Shown here: positions 42,799 through 50,644 of the stretch, in pieces
Layout of the letters: each line of letters starts with the position of its first letter
Position numbering within the stretch: position 1 is the first letter of the stretch
Source of the DNA: an uncultured Muribaculaceae bacterium
Lineage (GTDB): Bacteria > Bacteroidota > Bacteroidia > Bacteroidales > Muribaculaceae
Reading direction: 5' to 3'
Assembly: GCA_910585275.1 (NCBI GenBank)
Contig: CAJUCW010000023.1
Coordinates: 1 to 56,177, forward strand
DNA length: 56,177 bases
Program-made: the position numbers and the translations under genes
The notes under the pieces: generated by a model
What the model was told of the DNA's origin: nothing
Databases searched by the model: none
Seen by the model: only the letters and a program-made list of their open reading frames with translations

Positions 42799-44276
42799 GT
42801 ATTGTAGGACTTGACGAATTTAAGAAAAACTTTGAGCATAACCTTAAAGTTACTCCCTATGATTACCAGTGGGAGGGCATTTTCTACGGCATTAGGCGTA
42901 AGAAACTGCTCATTGGTGATGAGCCGGGACTTGGCAAGACATTGCAGAGCATTGGAATTGTCAACATCGGAGACGCTTTCCCCTGTCTCGTTATTTGCCC
43001 TGCCTCCCTCAAAATCAACTGGCAACGTGAGTTTGAGAAATTCACCGATAAGAAAGCACTGGTGCTTGACAATTCGGTTGCCACTACATGGCCCTATCTC
43101 CTGCAAATGGGTATGCACCATGTGGCGATTGTAAATTATGAGAGTCTGCGCAAGTATTTCGTATGGGACATAAAGGCTCGCAAGGGTCAGCCGTTCCGTC
43201 TCAAAGATGTTGTGTTCTGCCCTCATATCAATCTATTCAAGTCAATTATCATAGACGAGTCTCACCGAGTAAAAGACCCATCGGCTCAGCAGACTATCTT
43301 CACTCGTGGCATATCAGACGGCAAGGAATTCCGCATACTCCTATCGGGTACGCCTGTTGTCAATCGTCCGGCTGATCTCATCGCTCAACTCTCCATCATG
43401 GGCCGTCTCGCAGAGTTTGGAGGTAGGTCTAAGTTCCTGGCCGACTATGGTGGTGGGGAAATCTCCAAAGAACGCAGGGGCAAGGATGAGGATGATAAAC
43501 CGCGCAATCTCGATCGGCTGTCTGAGCAACTTTACTCTCGGTGTATGATACGCAGGGAAAAGTCAAAGGTACTGACGCAGCTCCCTGACAAGACGCGCAC
43601 TGACCTCTATGTCGAAATCTCCAATCGGGATGAATACGAACTGGCGGCTGAGGATTTGGCAGAATACCTGCGGAAATACACCGAATGCGATGAGGTTGAC
43701 GTGCGCCGGAAAATGCGCATGGAGGCTCTTGTAAAGTTTATGACCCTGCGTTCTCTATCTTCCAAAGGAAAAGTCAAGCAGGCTGTTGACTTCGTTAAGA
43801 CGTTCCTCGCCAACGGCAAACCTCTTATTCTATTCTGCTCCCTGCATGACATAGTTGACGAACTCAAAAAACATTTCCCGAAAGCGGTCAGCGTAACAGG
43901 GCGAGACTCCATGATGATGAAGCAGGCGGCCGTTGATGCTTTCCAGTCGGGCAAGGCTCAACTGATAATCTGCTCAATCAAGGCGGCCGGGGTCGGTCTC
44001 ACGCTTACAGCCTCCTCTAATGTCGCTTTCGTTGAGTTTCCTTGGACGTATGCCGATTGTTGCCAGTGCGAGGATCGCGCCCATCGTATCGGCCAGAAAG
44101 ACAATGTTACCTGCTACTACCTCATCGGTCGGCATACCATTGACCGAACCCTCTACGACATTATCCACACGAAGAAATCTATCGCCAATCAGATAATGGG
44201 TACTGACGATGATATTCCGACTGACGAAATGTATTTCAACCAACTCGCTAACCTCTTCCTGCATCCCGATGGCTGA
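42795..44276 (+). CDS. SNF2-family DNA helicase/translocase of the prophage
   Basis: Taking the ATG at 42795, which overlaps the previous stop, the protein has 493 residues. It carries the SF2/SNF2 core: Walker A GDEPGLGKTLQS (about 40), motif Ia CPASLKINWQREF, DExH box IIDESHR (about 153), motif III LLSGTPVVNRP, and C-terminal motifs LTLTASSNVAFVEFPW and AHRIGQKD. Compact phage SNF2 proteins of this sort are thought to help replication or recombination. No accessory domain is fused. Confidence 0.9.
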   Translation: MSIVGLDEFKKNFEHNLKVTPYDYQWEGIFYGIRRKKLLIGDEPGLGKTLQSIGIVNIGDAFPCLVICPASLKINWQREFEKFTDKKALVLDNSVATTWPYLLQMGMHHVAIVNYESLRKYFVWDIKARKGQPFRLKDVVFCPHINLFKSIIIDESHRVKDPSAQQTIFTRGISDGKEFRILLSGTPVVNRPADLIAQLSIMGRLAEFGGRSKFLADYGGGEISKERRGKDEDDKPRNLDRLSEQLYSRCMIRREKSKVLTQLPDKTRTDLYVEISNRDEYELAAEDLAEYLRKYTECDEVDVRRKMRMEALVKFMTLRSLSSKGKVKQAVDFVKTFLANGKPLILFCSLHDIVDELKKHFPKAVSVTGRDSMMMKQAAVDAFQSGKAQLIICSIKAAGVGLTLTASSNVAFVEFPWTYADCCQCEDRAHRIGQKDNVTCYYLIGRHTIDRTLYDIIHTKKSIANQIMGTDDDIPTDEMYFNQLANLFLHPDG

Positions 44277-44442
44277 GGTTAGCAACACTGACCTCCGAAC
44301 GGCTATCAAGTATTTGGAGGACGCGACAAAACTTTATGACGCGCTTGCGCTCCTGCCTATGCAGAAATGCAACTGTCGCTCACACATGATTAAACAACTC
44401 GTTACAAAACTCAAAAATAAACTTCCCAATGACAAAAAATGA
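44269..44442 (+). CDS. Small phage protein between the helicase and HU-like genes
   Basis: This 57-codon frame (MAEVSNTDLRTAIKYLEDAT at the start, ending NKLPNDKK) overlaps the helicase stop by 8 bases and the HU-like gene by 14. It is helical and basic at the C-terminus, with CNCRSH in the middle. No family is recognised. The overlaps argue for translation. Confidence 0.5.
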   Translation: MAEVSNTDLRTAIKYLEDATKLYDALALLPMQKCNCRSHMIKQLVTKLKNKLPNDKK

Positions 44443-44716
44443 TTTAGCAAGGGAGTTGGCAGTCTCCGAGGGACTCCACCTCAGCACGGCAGTTAAAGCC
44501 ATTGACGGAACTATCCGTATTCTCAAAGAGTCACTCGCCAAGGGAGAGGATATAACACTCCGTGGCTTCGGCACTCTCAGCATAACCGAATGTGCCGAAC
44601 GCAAGGCGGTTCACTTCGCTACCAAAGAGCCAATCACTATTCCGGCTCATCGCTCCGTGAAATTCAGAATCAGTAAGGAACTTAAAGAGCAACTCAACAA
44701 TGGCGCAGTGGATTGA
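44429..44716 (+). CDS. HU/IHF-like DNA-bending protein
   Basis: This 95-residue protein has the HU fold. MTKNDLARELAVSEGL starts the helical dimerisation part and LRGFGTLSITECAERKAVHF begins the beta-arm, which contains the usual proline region (EPITIPAHRSVKFRISKELK). It may organise phage DNA or assist recombination and excision. It overlaps the next gene by 17 bases. Confidence 0.85.
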   Translation: MTKNDLARELAVSEGLHLSTAVKAIDGTIRILKESLAKGEDITLRGFGTLSITECAERKAVHFATKEPITIPAHRSVKFRISKELKEQLNNGAVD

Positions 44717-45332
44717 AGTACGTGTCCGCTATGAGCGGATGATGGAGAATGGCATTGTAAAGAGAGTTACCGAACCTTATCTCGCTGACGCGCTTTCCTG
44801 CACCGAAGCGGAGGCCAGAGTGACGGAGGAACTCACGCCATTCATAAGCGGTGAATTCCGGGTCACTGCGGTGACGGTTACAAAAATCTCTGAAATCTTT
44901 TGGGATGAGACTGGCGATAAGTTCTATAAGGTCAAGGTTAATTTCATATCTCTTGATGAAAAGTCCGGCACTGAAAAAAAGAATGCCTCCTTCATCCTTG
45001 TGCAGGCTTCATCGTTTCATCAAGCCTATGTCAACTTTGAAGAGGGTATGAAAGGCACGATGGCTGACTACGAGATAGAGCAGATATGCGAGACCAAGAT
45101 AATGGACGTGTATCAATACAATGCAGACCTCACTCCAAAGGATGAGAACGATAAAACCCCGAAGCAGGAAGCCGAGAAGATCCTGCAATCTCCCGAAGTA
45201 AAGCGTCATGTCAAAGAGTTTATAGATGCCTGCGCGGAGGGAGGGGTTGAGAGTGTGACAATGACGGCTTCGGACGGCAAGACGGTTCAGTCCGCTACAT
45301 TGGAGATTCCTAAACCCAAAGACAATGGCTAA
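44700..45332 (+). CDS. DUF4494 phage protein
   Basis: This 210-residue protein matches DUF4494 in its first 150 residues: WIEVRVRYERMMENGIVKRV, TEPYLADALSCTEAEARV and ISEIFWDETGDKFYKVKVNF. The C-terminal part after about 150 is variable. The family is common in Bacteroidales phages and has no known function. It overlaps both neighbours. Confidence 0.75.
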   Translation: MAQWIEVRVRYERMMENGIVKRVTEPYLADALSCTEAEARVTEELTPFISGEFRVTAVTVTKISEIFWDETGDKFYKVKVNFISLDEKSGTEKKNASFILVQASSFHQAYVNFEEGMKGTMADYEIEQICETKIMDVYQYNADLTPKDENDKTPKQEAEKILQSPEVKRHVKEFIDACAEGGVESVTMTASDGKTVQSATLEIPKPKDNG

Positions 45333-45777
45333 GGCGAAAACTAATAGGGATGCTTTGCTCGCTCGCTTGGGCTACGAGGTTAACAAAGAATACCTCAATT
45401 CTATGGGCAAGGAGATTAAGAAGAGTAAGAATAAGTACGGTGCCAAGCGCACAGGCGGTCATGACTCAAAGAAGGAGCATAACCGCGCGGTTCAACTCCG
45501 CATTATGCTCCGCGCCGGACTTATCTCCAATCTCCGTGAGCAAGTACCCTACGAACTTATCCCTGCCCAGTATGGCGAGTGCGGCACCGACCTAAAGGGT
45601 AAACCGGTCCGTGTATGCTTGGAGAAGTCCTGCAAGTATATTGCCGACTTTGTCTATACCGACAATAAGACTGGGCAGACAGTTGTGGAGGACACCAAAG
45701 GAGTATTGACCGATGTGTATAAAATCAAGCGTAAACTTATGCTCTATGTGCATGGCATACGCATAAAGGAAGTATAA
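45325..45777 (+). CDS. DUF1064 phage protein, PD-(D/E)XK-like fold
   Basis: This 150-residue protein has the DUF1064 pattern: KNKYGAKRTGGHDSKKEHNR near residues 33-52, QVPYELIPAQYG, and YIADFVYTDNKTGQTVVEDT followed by KGV. The segment D-F-V-Y with V-V-E-D-T-K resembles a small restriction-endonuclease-like nuclease core. Related phage proteins process DNA junctions, but the role here is not established. Confidence 0.78.
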   Translation: MAKAKTNRDALLARLGYEVNKEYLNSMGKEIKKSKNKYGAKRTGGHDSKKEHNRAVQLRIMLRAGLISNLREQVPYELIPAQYGECGTDLKGKPVRVCLEKSCKYIADFVYTDNKTGQTVVEDTKGVLTDVYKIKRKLMLYVHGIRIKEV

Positions 45778-45781
45778 TTGT

Positions 45782-46369
45782 ATGGAACGCGAGAGTTTTA
45801 TTTTCTACCGCTCATTCTATGACGCTATCAAGTGTATGCCTTCCGAGGTGCAGGCAGAAATATATCCTGCCATCTGCGAGTATGCGCTTTTCGGTAAGCT
45901 GCCTAAAAATCTCTCTGACGTGGCTAAAGGTATGTTCACGCTCATAAAGCCGAACATTGACACCAATACCGCGCGATATGTAAACGGCACTAAGGGCGGT
46001 CGCAGGAAAAAGAAGGCGGCTCCGGCTGATCCCGATTATTCCATGACCTACGAGCAGGAGGTTGACGCTATGCGCTCTGATGAGGGTTGGAGGCAGATTG
46101 TCTGCAATGACTTCAACATTACGGCTGACGAATACGACTCTCGCCTTTCTCGTTTTCTTGCCCGATGCCAAGAGGACTCTAAGAAAAAAGGCAAAGCCGG
46201 ACACGACTCTGCCGAGGATGCAAAGAGTCACTTGCGCTACTGGATGAGTAAAGCCTTTCCTCAGCAGACACAACCATACTCCGTTCCTCCCATTCAATCC
46301 GATGATGAACTGCCTCCACCGCCTGACTACTCTTATAATGGTGGATTCGGGGGCGTAGATATTGACTGA
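45782..46369 (+). CDS. DUF6291-like phage protein (replication-initiator neighbour)
   Basis: This 195-residue protein begins ESFIFYRSFYDAIKCMPSEV and has LFGKLPKNLSDVAKGMFTLI and KPNIDTNTARYVNGTKGGRR, the pattern of DUF6291 proteins found in phage replication regions. A basic linker with GGRRKKKAA follows. It lies just before the DnaC-like ATPase, so it may be an origin-binding or helicase-loading partner; that role is inferred from position. Confidence 0.65.
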   Translation: MERESFIFYRSFYDAIKCMPSEVQAEIYPAICEYALFGKLPKNLSDVAKGMFTLIKPNIDTNTARYVNGTKGGRRKKKAAPADPDYSMTYEQEVDAMRSDEGWRQIVCNDFNITADEYDSRLSRFLARCQEDSKKKGKAGHDSAEDAKSHLRYWMSKAFPQQTQPYSVPPIQSDDELPPPPDYSYNGGFGGVDID

Positions 46370-46370
46370 T

Positions 46371-47237
46371 ATGGCTACCTCAAATTATCCCCCCTGTCTC
46401 GCTGAGGCTCTTAGGCAGTACAATTATAAACCGACATACAACCTTGAATGGGACCGTGCGATGCTCGCCACGTTGAAAAGCAAAGCCTCCGACAAGGCTA
46501 TCTATGCCGCTATGGAAATCTCAAACGTGATTGCCAAAGCGGATGAGGATATACAAAAGGCGCAGGAGGCATACGCTGATCTATCCGATGAGGGTGTGTA
46601 TGAAATGCATGCACGTCTTTTCCTCTACATTGCTAACTCGATTGTCCTTGCACCTCAGCATAGGAAGTTTGTGACTGATGATGATAACAGGTTGGTGATA
46701 CGTTTCCTGCTGTACTATTTCAACAACTGCAAACTTGCTGAAGAAGTATTCCCAGGCCGAGGCTATAAGCTGCATAAGAACATTATGCTGATGGGCGGCC
46801 CCGGCGTTGGCAAGACTCTGCTGATGCAGTGTTTCTCCGAGTATCTTAGGCGCATAAAGTCTCCGCGATTCTTTCATAACCTGTCGGTCACGCAGATGGT
46901 AAATTACTACACCATCCATAACAACCTTGACCGATACACATTCTATGAGGAGAAAAGCGTAGGTTTTATGCCACAGCCGGAGAATGTATGCCTAAATGAT
47001 GTAGGTCTCAACGATGATAAGGTTTTCTACGGCATGAACACCGCAGTCCTTACTGATGAGTTCCTGCTCGCTCGCAATGACATTTGGGCAGGTTGGGAAA
47101 AATTCGCCCACATCACTACCAATCTTGACGAAGAGGCACTCAAAAAACGGTTCATGACTGGAGACAAGTATGGACGTATCGTTGACCGCTTCAAAACATA
47201 TAACGTAATCCCACTCCTCGGCAAGAGCCGGAGATAA
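46371..47237 (+). CDS. DnaC-like AAA ATPase, probable helicase loader
   Basis: From the ATG at 46371 (the TTG at 46362 is a weaker choice) the protein has 288 residues. A helical N-terminal part (about 1-130) leads to an AAA domain with Walker A MGGPGVGKTLLMQ (about 142), a Walker B-like VCLNDVGLND and an arginine-rich end (GRIVDRFKTYNVIPLL). Such proteins load the host DnaB helicase at the phage origin. No phage helicase of the DnaB type is in the window, which fits recruitment of the host enzyme. Confidence 0.8.
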   Translation: MATSNYPPCLAEALRQYNYKPTYNLEWDRAMLATLKSKASDKAIYAAMEISNVIAKADEDIQKAQEAYADLSDEGVYEMHARLFLYIANSIVLAPQHRKFVTDDDNRLVIRFLLYYFNNCKLAEEVFPGRGYKLHKNIMLMGGPGVGKTLLMQCFSEYLRRIKSPRFFHNLSVTQMVNYYTIHNNLDRYTFYEEKSVGFMPQPENVCLNDVGLNDDKVFYGMNTAVLTDEFLLARNDIWAGWEKFAHITTNLDEEALKKRFMTGDKYGRIVDRFKTYNVIPLLGKSRR

Positions 47238-47258
47238 CATATAAATCAAATTCAGAAA

Positions 47259-47915
47259 ATGAAAGTACTAAGTAATTCCAAATGGGGCAGGTTGATTTCG
47301 CTCTTTAGTGCAAGTGAAGAGCAGATGCGTCCTACCTTAACCAAACCTTTTAAGCAGGACGGATACATCTGCGCTACTGATACACATGTAATCATTCGCG
47401 TGGCTGAACACCTCATTCCCGAAGGTCAGTATAAGTATGAAGTTTTGGAAAAGCCGTCAGTGGAAGAAGTAATGCCTGCGCACAATCCGAAATTCTCAGT
47501 TTCTCTTTCAGAACTGATAAATGCTTTCGTTATCAGTGGCATTGACTACTCAACGACAACTGTTGAATGTCATGAATGCGACAACGATTGTGAGGTTGAA
47601 TGGAAATATACTGATGAAGATGGGGATGAACATAGCCGATTTATGGAATGCCCCTGCTGTAATGGCACTGGTTATGTTCCGAATGCCATCAATCGTTATT
47701 GCCGTATTGAAGGCAATAATATCAATGCTCACTGGTTGCTCCTGCTTTTTAGTGTGATGTCTGAACTATCCGTATGCAAAGCCTTGGTTTCGCGTGGCTC
47801 AAAGTCTCAGTTGAGATTCAATCTTGCGGAGGGTGTGGATATAGTCATCATGCCTACCGCCAAAGTGCCGGACACATATAAGACTCCAGTAAAAATCAAA
47901 ACCGAGAAGATATGA
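47259..47915 (+). CDS. Possible sliding-clamp-like phage protein with inserted zinc ribbon
   Basis: This 218-residue protein has KPFKQDGYICATDTHVIIRV near the start and FNLAEGVDIVIMPTAKV near the end. These are reminiscent of the DnaN fold, which has a ...ATD.H.. loop and closes with a V-hydrophobic-MP motif. A zinc ribbon is inserted in the middle (CHECDNDC about 104-111 and CPCCNGTGY about 132-140), like those of DnaJ-type proteins. It is much shorter than bacterial DnaN (about 370 residues). The clamp relationship is tentative. Confidence 0.4.
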   Translation: MKVLSNSKWGRLISLFSASEEQMRPTLTKPFKQDGYICATDTHVIIRVAEHLIPEGQYKYEVLEKPSVEEVMPAHNPKFSVSLSELINAFVISGIDYSTTTVECHECDNDCEVEWKYTDEDGDEHSRFMECPCCNGTGYVPNAINRYCRIEGNNINAHWLLLLFSVMSELSVCKALVSRGSKSQLRFNLAEGVDIVIMPTAKVPDTYKTPVKIKTEKI

Positions 47916-48463
47916 ATACCCTGCACCTCGTCCTGAAAAAGCAATGGTTTGAAGAGATTGCTTTGGGTCGTAAGACTGAAGAGTACCGAGACCTCTCCAA
48001 CTTTTGGATTCATCGTCTATGCTCCGCTCGCATTCACGGAGACTGCACAAATAGCGATAGAGGTAAGGAGGGCGTTTGCGCATATTGCCATGCATCAAGT
48101 TCTAACGACTGGACAGCATTCCCTTTCGATCATGTAGAGTTTCAACTCGGATATGCAAAGGATGCGCCCCGAATGACCTTTGAGGTTAAGGAAATATGCA
48201 TAGGTCATGGAGATACCTTTTATGGTGCGCCCCGTGGTGTTAAACCTCATTTTATCATCAAACTTGGAATACGTATTGATGTGGCTGCTGTGATAACTCC
48301 TGCCGATTTAAAGGCTCTTGGCTGTGGCGAATGTGACGGCTCTTGCTATAGCAACAACGGCAAACCCTATGTGGAGGAAGCTGCGCTTGCTTGGAATTAC
48401 GGAGACCGCTCTGACGAAAAGGGTTGTTTCCAATGCTTCAAAAAACTAAAGAATCTCAAATGA
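47912..48463 (+). CDS. ASCH-domain-like phage protein
   Basis: This 183-residue protein starts LHLVLKKQWFEEIALGRKTE and EYRDLSNFWIHRL, the entry strand and helix of ASCH domains (PUA-like RNA-binding fold). It then has FQLGYAKDAPRMTFEVKEIC and a C-terminal Cys-rich part (GCGECDGSCY). ASCH proteins bind RNA or modified bases; some act on nucleosides. Its ATG overlaps the stop of the previous gene. The specific role is unknown. Confidence 0.65.
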   Translation: MNTLHLVLKKQWFEEIALGRKTEEYRDLSNFWIHRLCSARIHGDCTNSDRGKEGVCAYCHASSSNDWTAFPFDHVEFQLGYAKDAPRMTFEVKEICIGHGDTFYGAPRGVKPHFIIKLGIRIDVAAVITPADLKALGCGECDGSCYSNNGKPYVEEAALAWNYGDRSDEKGCFQCFKKLKNLK

Positions 48464-48774
48464 ACAATAGTTTAGAAAACGTCAAGGTTGGAGACTACAT
48501 CTATGTATCCAACGGCATGACAAGTGGTATTGAATGTGTTGAACGCATTACCGCAACACTCGTCATAACAAAGTGTCGTAGGTTCTCAAAAAAAAATGGT
48601 TTGTCTCGATGCAGTGATACGTGGAGTCGTTGGACTGCTCGTCCTGCTACGCAGGAAGATATTGCCGAACAACTCCATAAGAAATATGTGAGACAATGTG
48701 AAAACATTGATTTCAAAAAACTTTCCAACGAACAATTAGAACAAATCCTTTCAATAGCAAACAATGAAAACTAA
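48460..48774 (+). CDS. Hypothetical phage protein
   Basis: Starting at the ATG overlapping the previous TGA, this 104-residue protein (MNNSLENVKVGDYIYVSNGM at the start) opens with a small beta-barrel-like segment (VGDYIYVSNG, ATLVITKCRRFSKKNG). It ends with a helical tail. No family is recognised. It overlaps the next gene by 11 bases. Confidence 0.55.
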   Translation: MNNSLENVKVGDYIYVSNGMTSGIECVERITATLVITKCRRFSKKNGLSRCSDTWSRWTARPATQEDIAEQLHKKYVRQCENIDFKKLSNEQLEQILSIANNEN

Positions 48775-49126
48775 ATGTGAAATCTGCGGTGAGATGGTGC
48801 CTCAGCAGGATATGTCTAAATCATACAAGCACCGCTGTAAGAAATGTGTAGCGCAACTGGCTCGCATTGACCGCAAAGCTGCCAAACAACGTGCAGAGAA
48901 TATCCGTCAGCAACTGGAGGGTAGCGGTTATACTCTGGTCTCTCCCGAAGATAGGCGCCGGGAGCGTATTCAGATCGCTTCGGCCGCTATGCAGGGAATG
49001 ATTATGGCTGATATGCATTACAACAGCCTCATGGACATGAAAGGCTTAGCCGTAACTTCATTGAGGTTAGCAGACGCTCTCCTTGCGGAGGTTGACAAAG
49101 AAGAGAAAGGAGGTAGCGATGAGTGA
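48764..49126 (+). CDS. Zinc-ribbon phage protein
   Basis: This 120-residue protein begins KTKCEICGEMVPQQ and continues to HRCKKCVAQL, giving a CxxC-x19-CxxC zinc ribbon (about 4-31). A basic helical region with RKAAKQRAENIRQQLEG and a hydrophobic middle (IASAAMQGMIMADMHY) follow. It may bind nucleic acid. No named family is recognised. Confidence 0.6.
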   Translation: MKTKCEICGEMVPQQDMSKSYKHRCKKCVAQLARIDRKAAKQRAENIRQQLEGSGYTLVSPEDRRRERIQIASAAMQGMIMADMHYNSLMDMKGLAVTSLRLADALLAEVDKEEKGGSDE

Positions 49127-49406
49127 GTTTTTCTCAGATGTATTCGTCAGTATGCTTGGTGTTCTTTGGGCCTTGACTCTAATCTTTGTCGTTTCAAAGT
49201 TATTCTCTCCTGCCAAAAAGGAAGAGGAAATCACTTACGAGTACAAGTTCTTCAAGTATAGTTATCAAGAAATAAGGAGAATGACCCAAGAGTTGAATGC
49301 GCTCGGAGAAGAAGGTTGGGATATAGCCTCCTTTGCTGGAGAAGATAATTACTACGCATACTTCATTCTAAAACGCGAAATCATCCACAACTCAAAAGAA
49401 GATTGA
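49119..49406 (+). CDS. Membrane-anchored phage protein with DUF4177-like domain
   Basis: This 95-residue protein has one N-terminal membrane helix (about 8-26, VSMLGVLWALTLIFVVS). A soluble part with QEIRRMTQELNALGEEGWDI resembles DUF4177 (a helix ending in a GW motif, followed by a strand). It starts 8 bases inside the previous gene. Function is unknown. Confidence 0.6.
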   Translation: MSEFFSDVFVSMLGVLWALTLIFVVSKLFSPAKKEEEITYEYKFFKYSYQEIRRMTQELNALGEEGWDIASFAGEDNYYAYFILKREIIHNSKED

Positions 49407-49407
49407 T

Positions 49408-49770
49408 ATGGATAACAATGAATTTATTTGTGATGTGGCTATAATGGTGAAGTTTATTCAGAGTCTCACCAATGCTACGAAATCTCACAAGGTTTTATGG
49501 CATAGAAACGACTCCAACGCATATTATGTCACAAGTTCCTATGATGGGATTAGGGGTGCTTCCTCTCTGAATAAGTTTTCCATCATCTTCACTTTCGACA
49601 AGGAGACAGAAGCAATCCGAATTTACATAGACGATCTATATAAGACCTACACCCCGGAGGATGAAGAGGTTTGGAAACATCTAAAAGCCTTGGAATGGGA
49701 GGTATCGGAATGCATACGTTCCATAGAGGCTACTCTTCAAAGTATGATGGATGCTCTTGGACAAATGTAG
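49408..49770 (+). CDS. Hypothetical phage protein
   Basis: This 120-residue protein (MDNNEFICDVAIMVKFIQSL at the start) has no recognised family. It appears to be a mixed alpha/beta protein with a central strand pair (NKFSIIFTFDKETEAIRIYI) and a long C-terminal helix. It begins 1 base after the previous stop and precedes the methyltransferase by 4 bases. Confidence 0.55.
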   Translation: MDNNEFICDVAIMVKFIQSLTNATKSHKVLWHRNDSNAYYVTSSYDGIRGASSLNKFSIIFTFDKETEAIRIYIDDLYKTYTPEDEEVWKHLKALEWEVSECIRSIEATLQSMMDALGQM

Positions 49771-49774
49771 AATT

Positions 49775-50281
49775 ATGGAAAAGAGTATTACCGCTCCGAT
49801 TCTTGATGCCTGTTGCGGTGGCAAGATGTTCTACTTCGATAAGAACGACCCTCGCGTATTGTTCCAAGACATACGCACTGAGGAAACAACCCTCTGCGAT
49901 GGCCGCACTTTCAAGGTGGAGCCGGACATAATCGGGGACTTCACCAGTATGGATTTCCCTGACAACACCTTCAATATGGTGGTCTTTGACCCTCCGCATT
50001 TACGTTGGTGGGGCAAAGACCACCATAAGAAGCCTACCGGGTATCAGCAGATAAAATACGGAGTCCTCCGCGATGATTGGCAGAACACCATGGCCAAGGG
50101 TTTTGCAGAATGCTTTCGGGTTCTGAAGCCGGGTGGCTTCCTTATCTTCAAATGGTGTGAGCATGATATAAAGGTTTCGACCATCTTAAAACTTACTGAC
50201 CAAAAACCGATTTTCGGACACAAGTCCGGCAAACGCGCCAATACTCATTGGCTATGCTTCATGAAAGGAGATCAACCATGA
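49775..50281 (+). CDS. Small SAM-dependent methyltransferase, probably DNA-modifying
   Basis: From the ATG at 49775 the protein has 168 residues. Motif I is APILDACCGGKMFYF, an acidic loop is QDIRTEETTL, and a catalytic-type motif VFDPPHLRWWG follows (DPPH, similar to the DPPY of amino-methyltransferases). GECFRVLKPGGFLIFKW-type sequence (FRVLKPGGFLIFKWCEHD) comes next. It is short, without a separate target-recognition domain. N6-adenine or N4-cytosine DNA methylation is the best guess; another small-substrate methyltransferase cannot be excluded. It overlaps the next gene by ATGA. Confidence 0.7.
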   Translation: MEKSITAPILDACCGGKMFYFDKNDPRVLFQDIRTEETTLCDGRTFKVEPDIIGDFTSMDFPDNTFNMVVFDPPHLRWWGKDHHKKPTGYQQIKYGVLRDDWQNTMAKGFAECFRVLKPGGFLIFKWCEHDIKVSTILKLTDQKPIFGHKSGKRANTHWLCFMKGDQP

Positions 50282-50526
50282 CAATAGTAAAACAACTCGC
50301 CCTCGTTCTCGTCAAGGAGATTATTGCAGAGAAACGAAACGGCAAAATCGCTCCCGACTATGCCATGCGCAGAGAGATAAATGACAAACTCGGCCTGGCA
50401 CTCGATGAACTTGTCGCTGAAGGCTCTCTCGTGGAGCGGAAAGCCTCCGTTAATTACTTCCCTGCCTATGAGATACCCCAAACGCCGGGCAAACCTGCTC
50501 TACAAGCTGCGCCGGAAAGGGATTGA
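50278..50526 (+). CDS. Small phage protein, possible winged-helix fold
   Basis: This 82-residue protein (MTIVKQLALVLVKEIIAEKR at the start) has helices followed by LDELVAEGSLVERKASVNYF, the helix-turn-wing pattern of small winged-helix proteins. No family is recognised. It starts in an ATGA overlap with the methyltransferase gene and continues past the start of the next ORF. Confidence 0.55.
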   Translation: MTIVKQLALVLVKEIIAEKRNGKIAPDYAMRREINDKLGLALDELVAEGSLVERKASVNYFPAYEIPQTPGKPALQAAPERD

Positions 50527-50644
50527 AGCCAACACTAAGCAACGTGTTATCTTCATCCCCTACGGCCAACAGCCTCAGAAATATATTCAAGCACTCCGGC
50601 TATGCCGTGAGTTTCACTTCAATATCCAGTATATAATCACATGA
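50468..50644 (+). CDS. Small basic phage protein before the C5 methyltransferase
   Basis: This 58-codon frame (MRYPKRRANLLYKLRRKGIE at the start) is very basic in its first 20 residues. It overlaps the previous gene by 59 bases and shares an ATGA overlap with the methyltransferase gene (50641). It is not recognised; the position and coupling are the evidence. Confidence 0.5.
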   Translation: MRYPKRRANLLYKLRRKGIEANTKQRVIFIPYGQQPQKYIQALRLCREFHFNIQYIIT

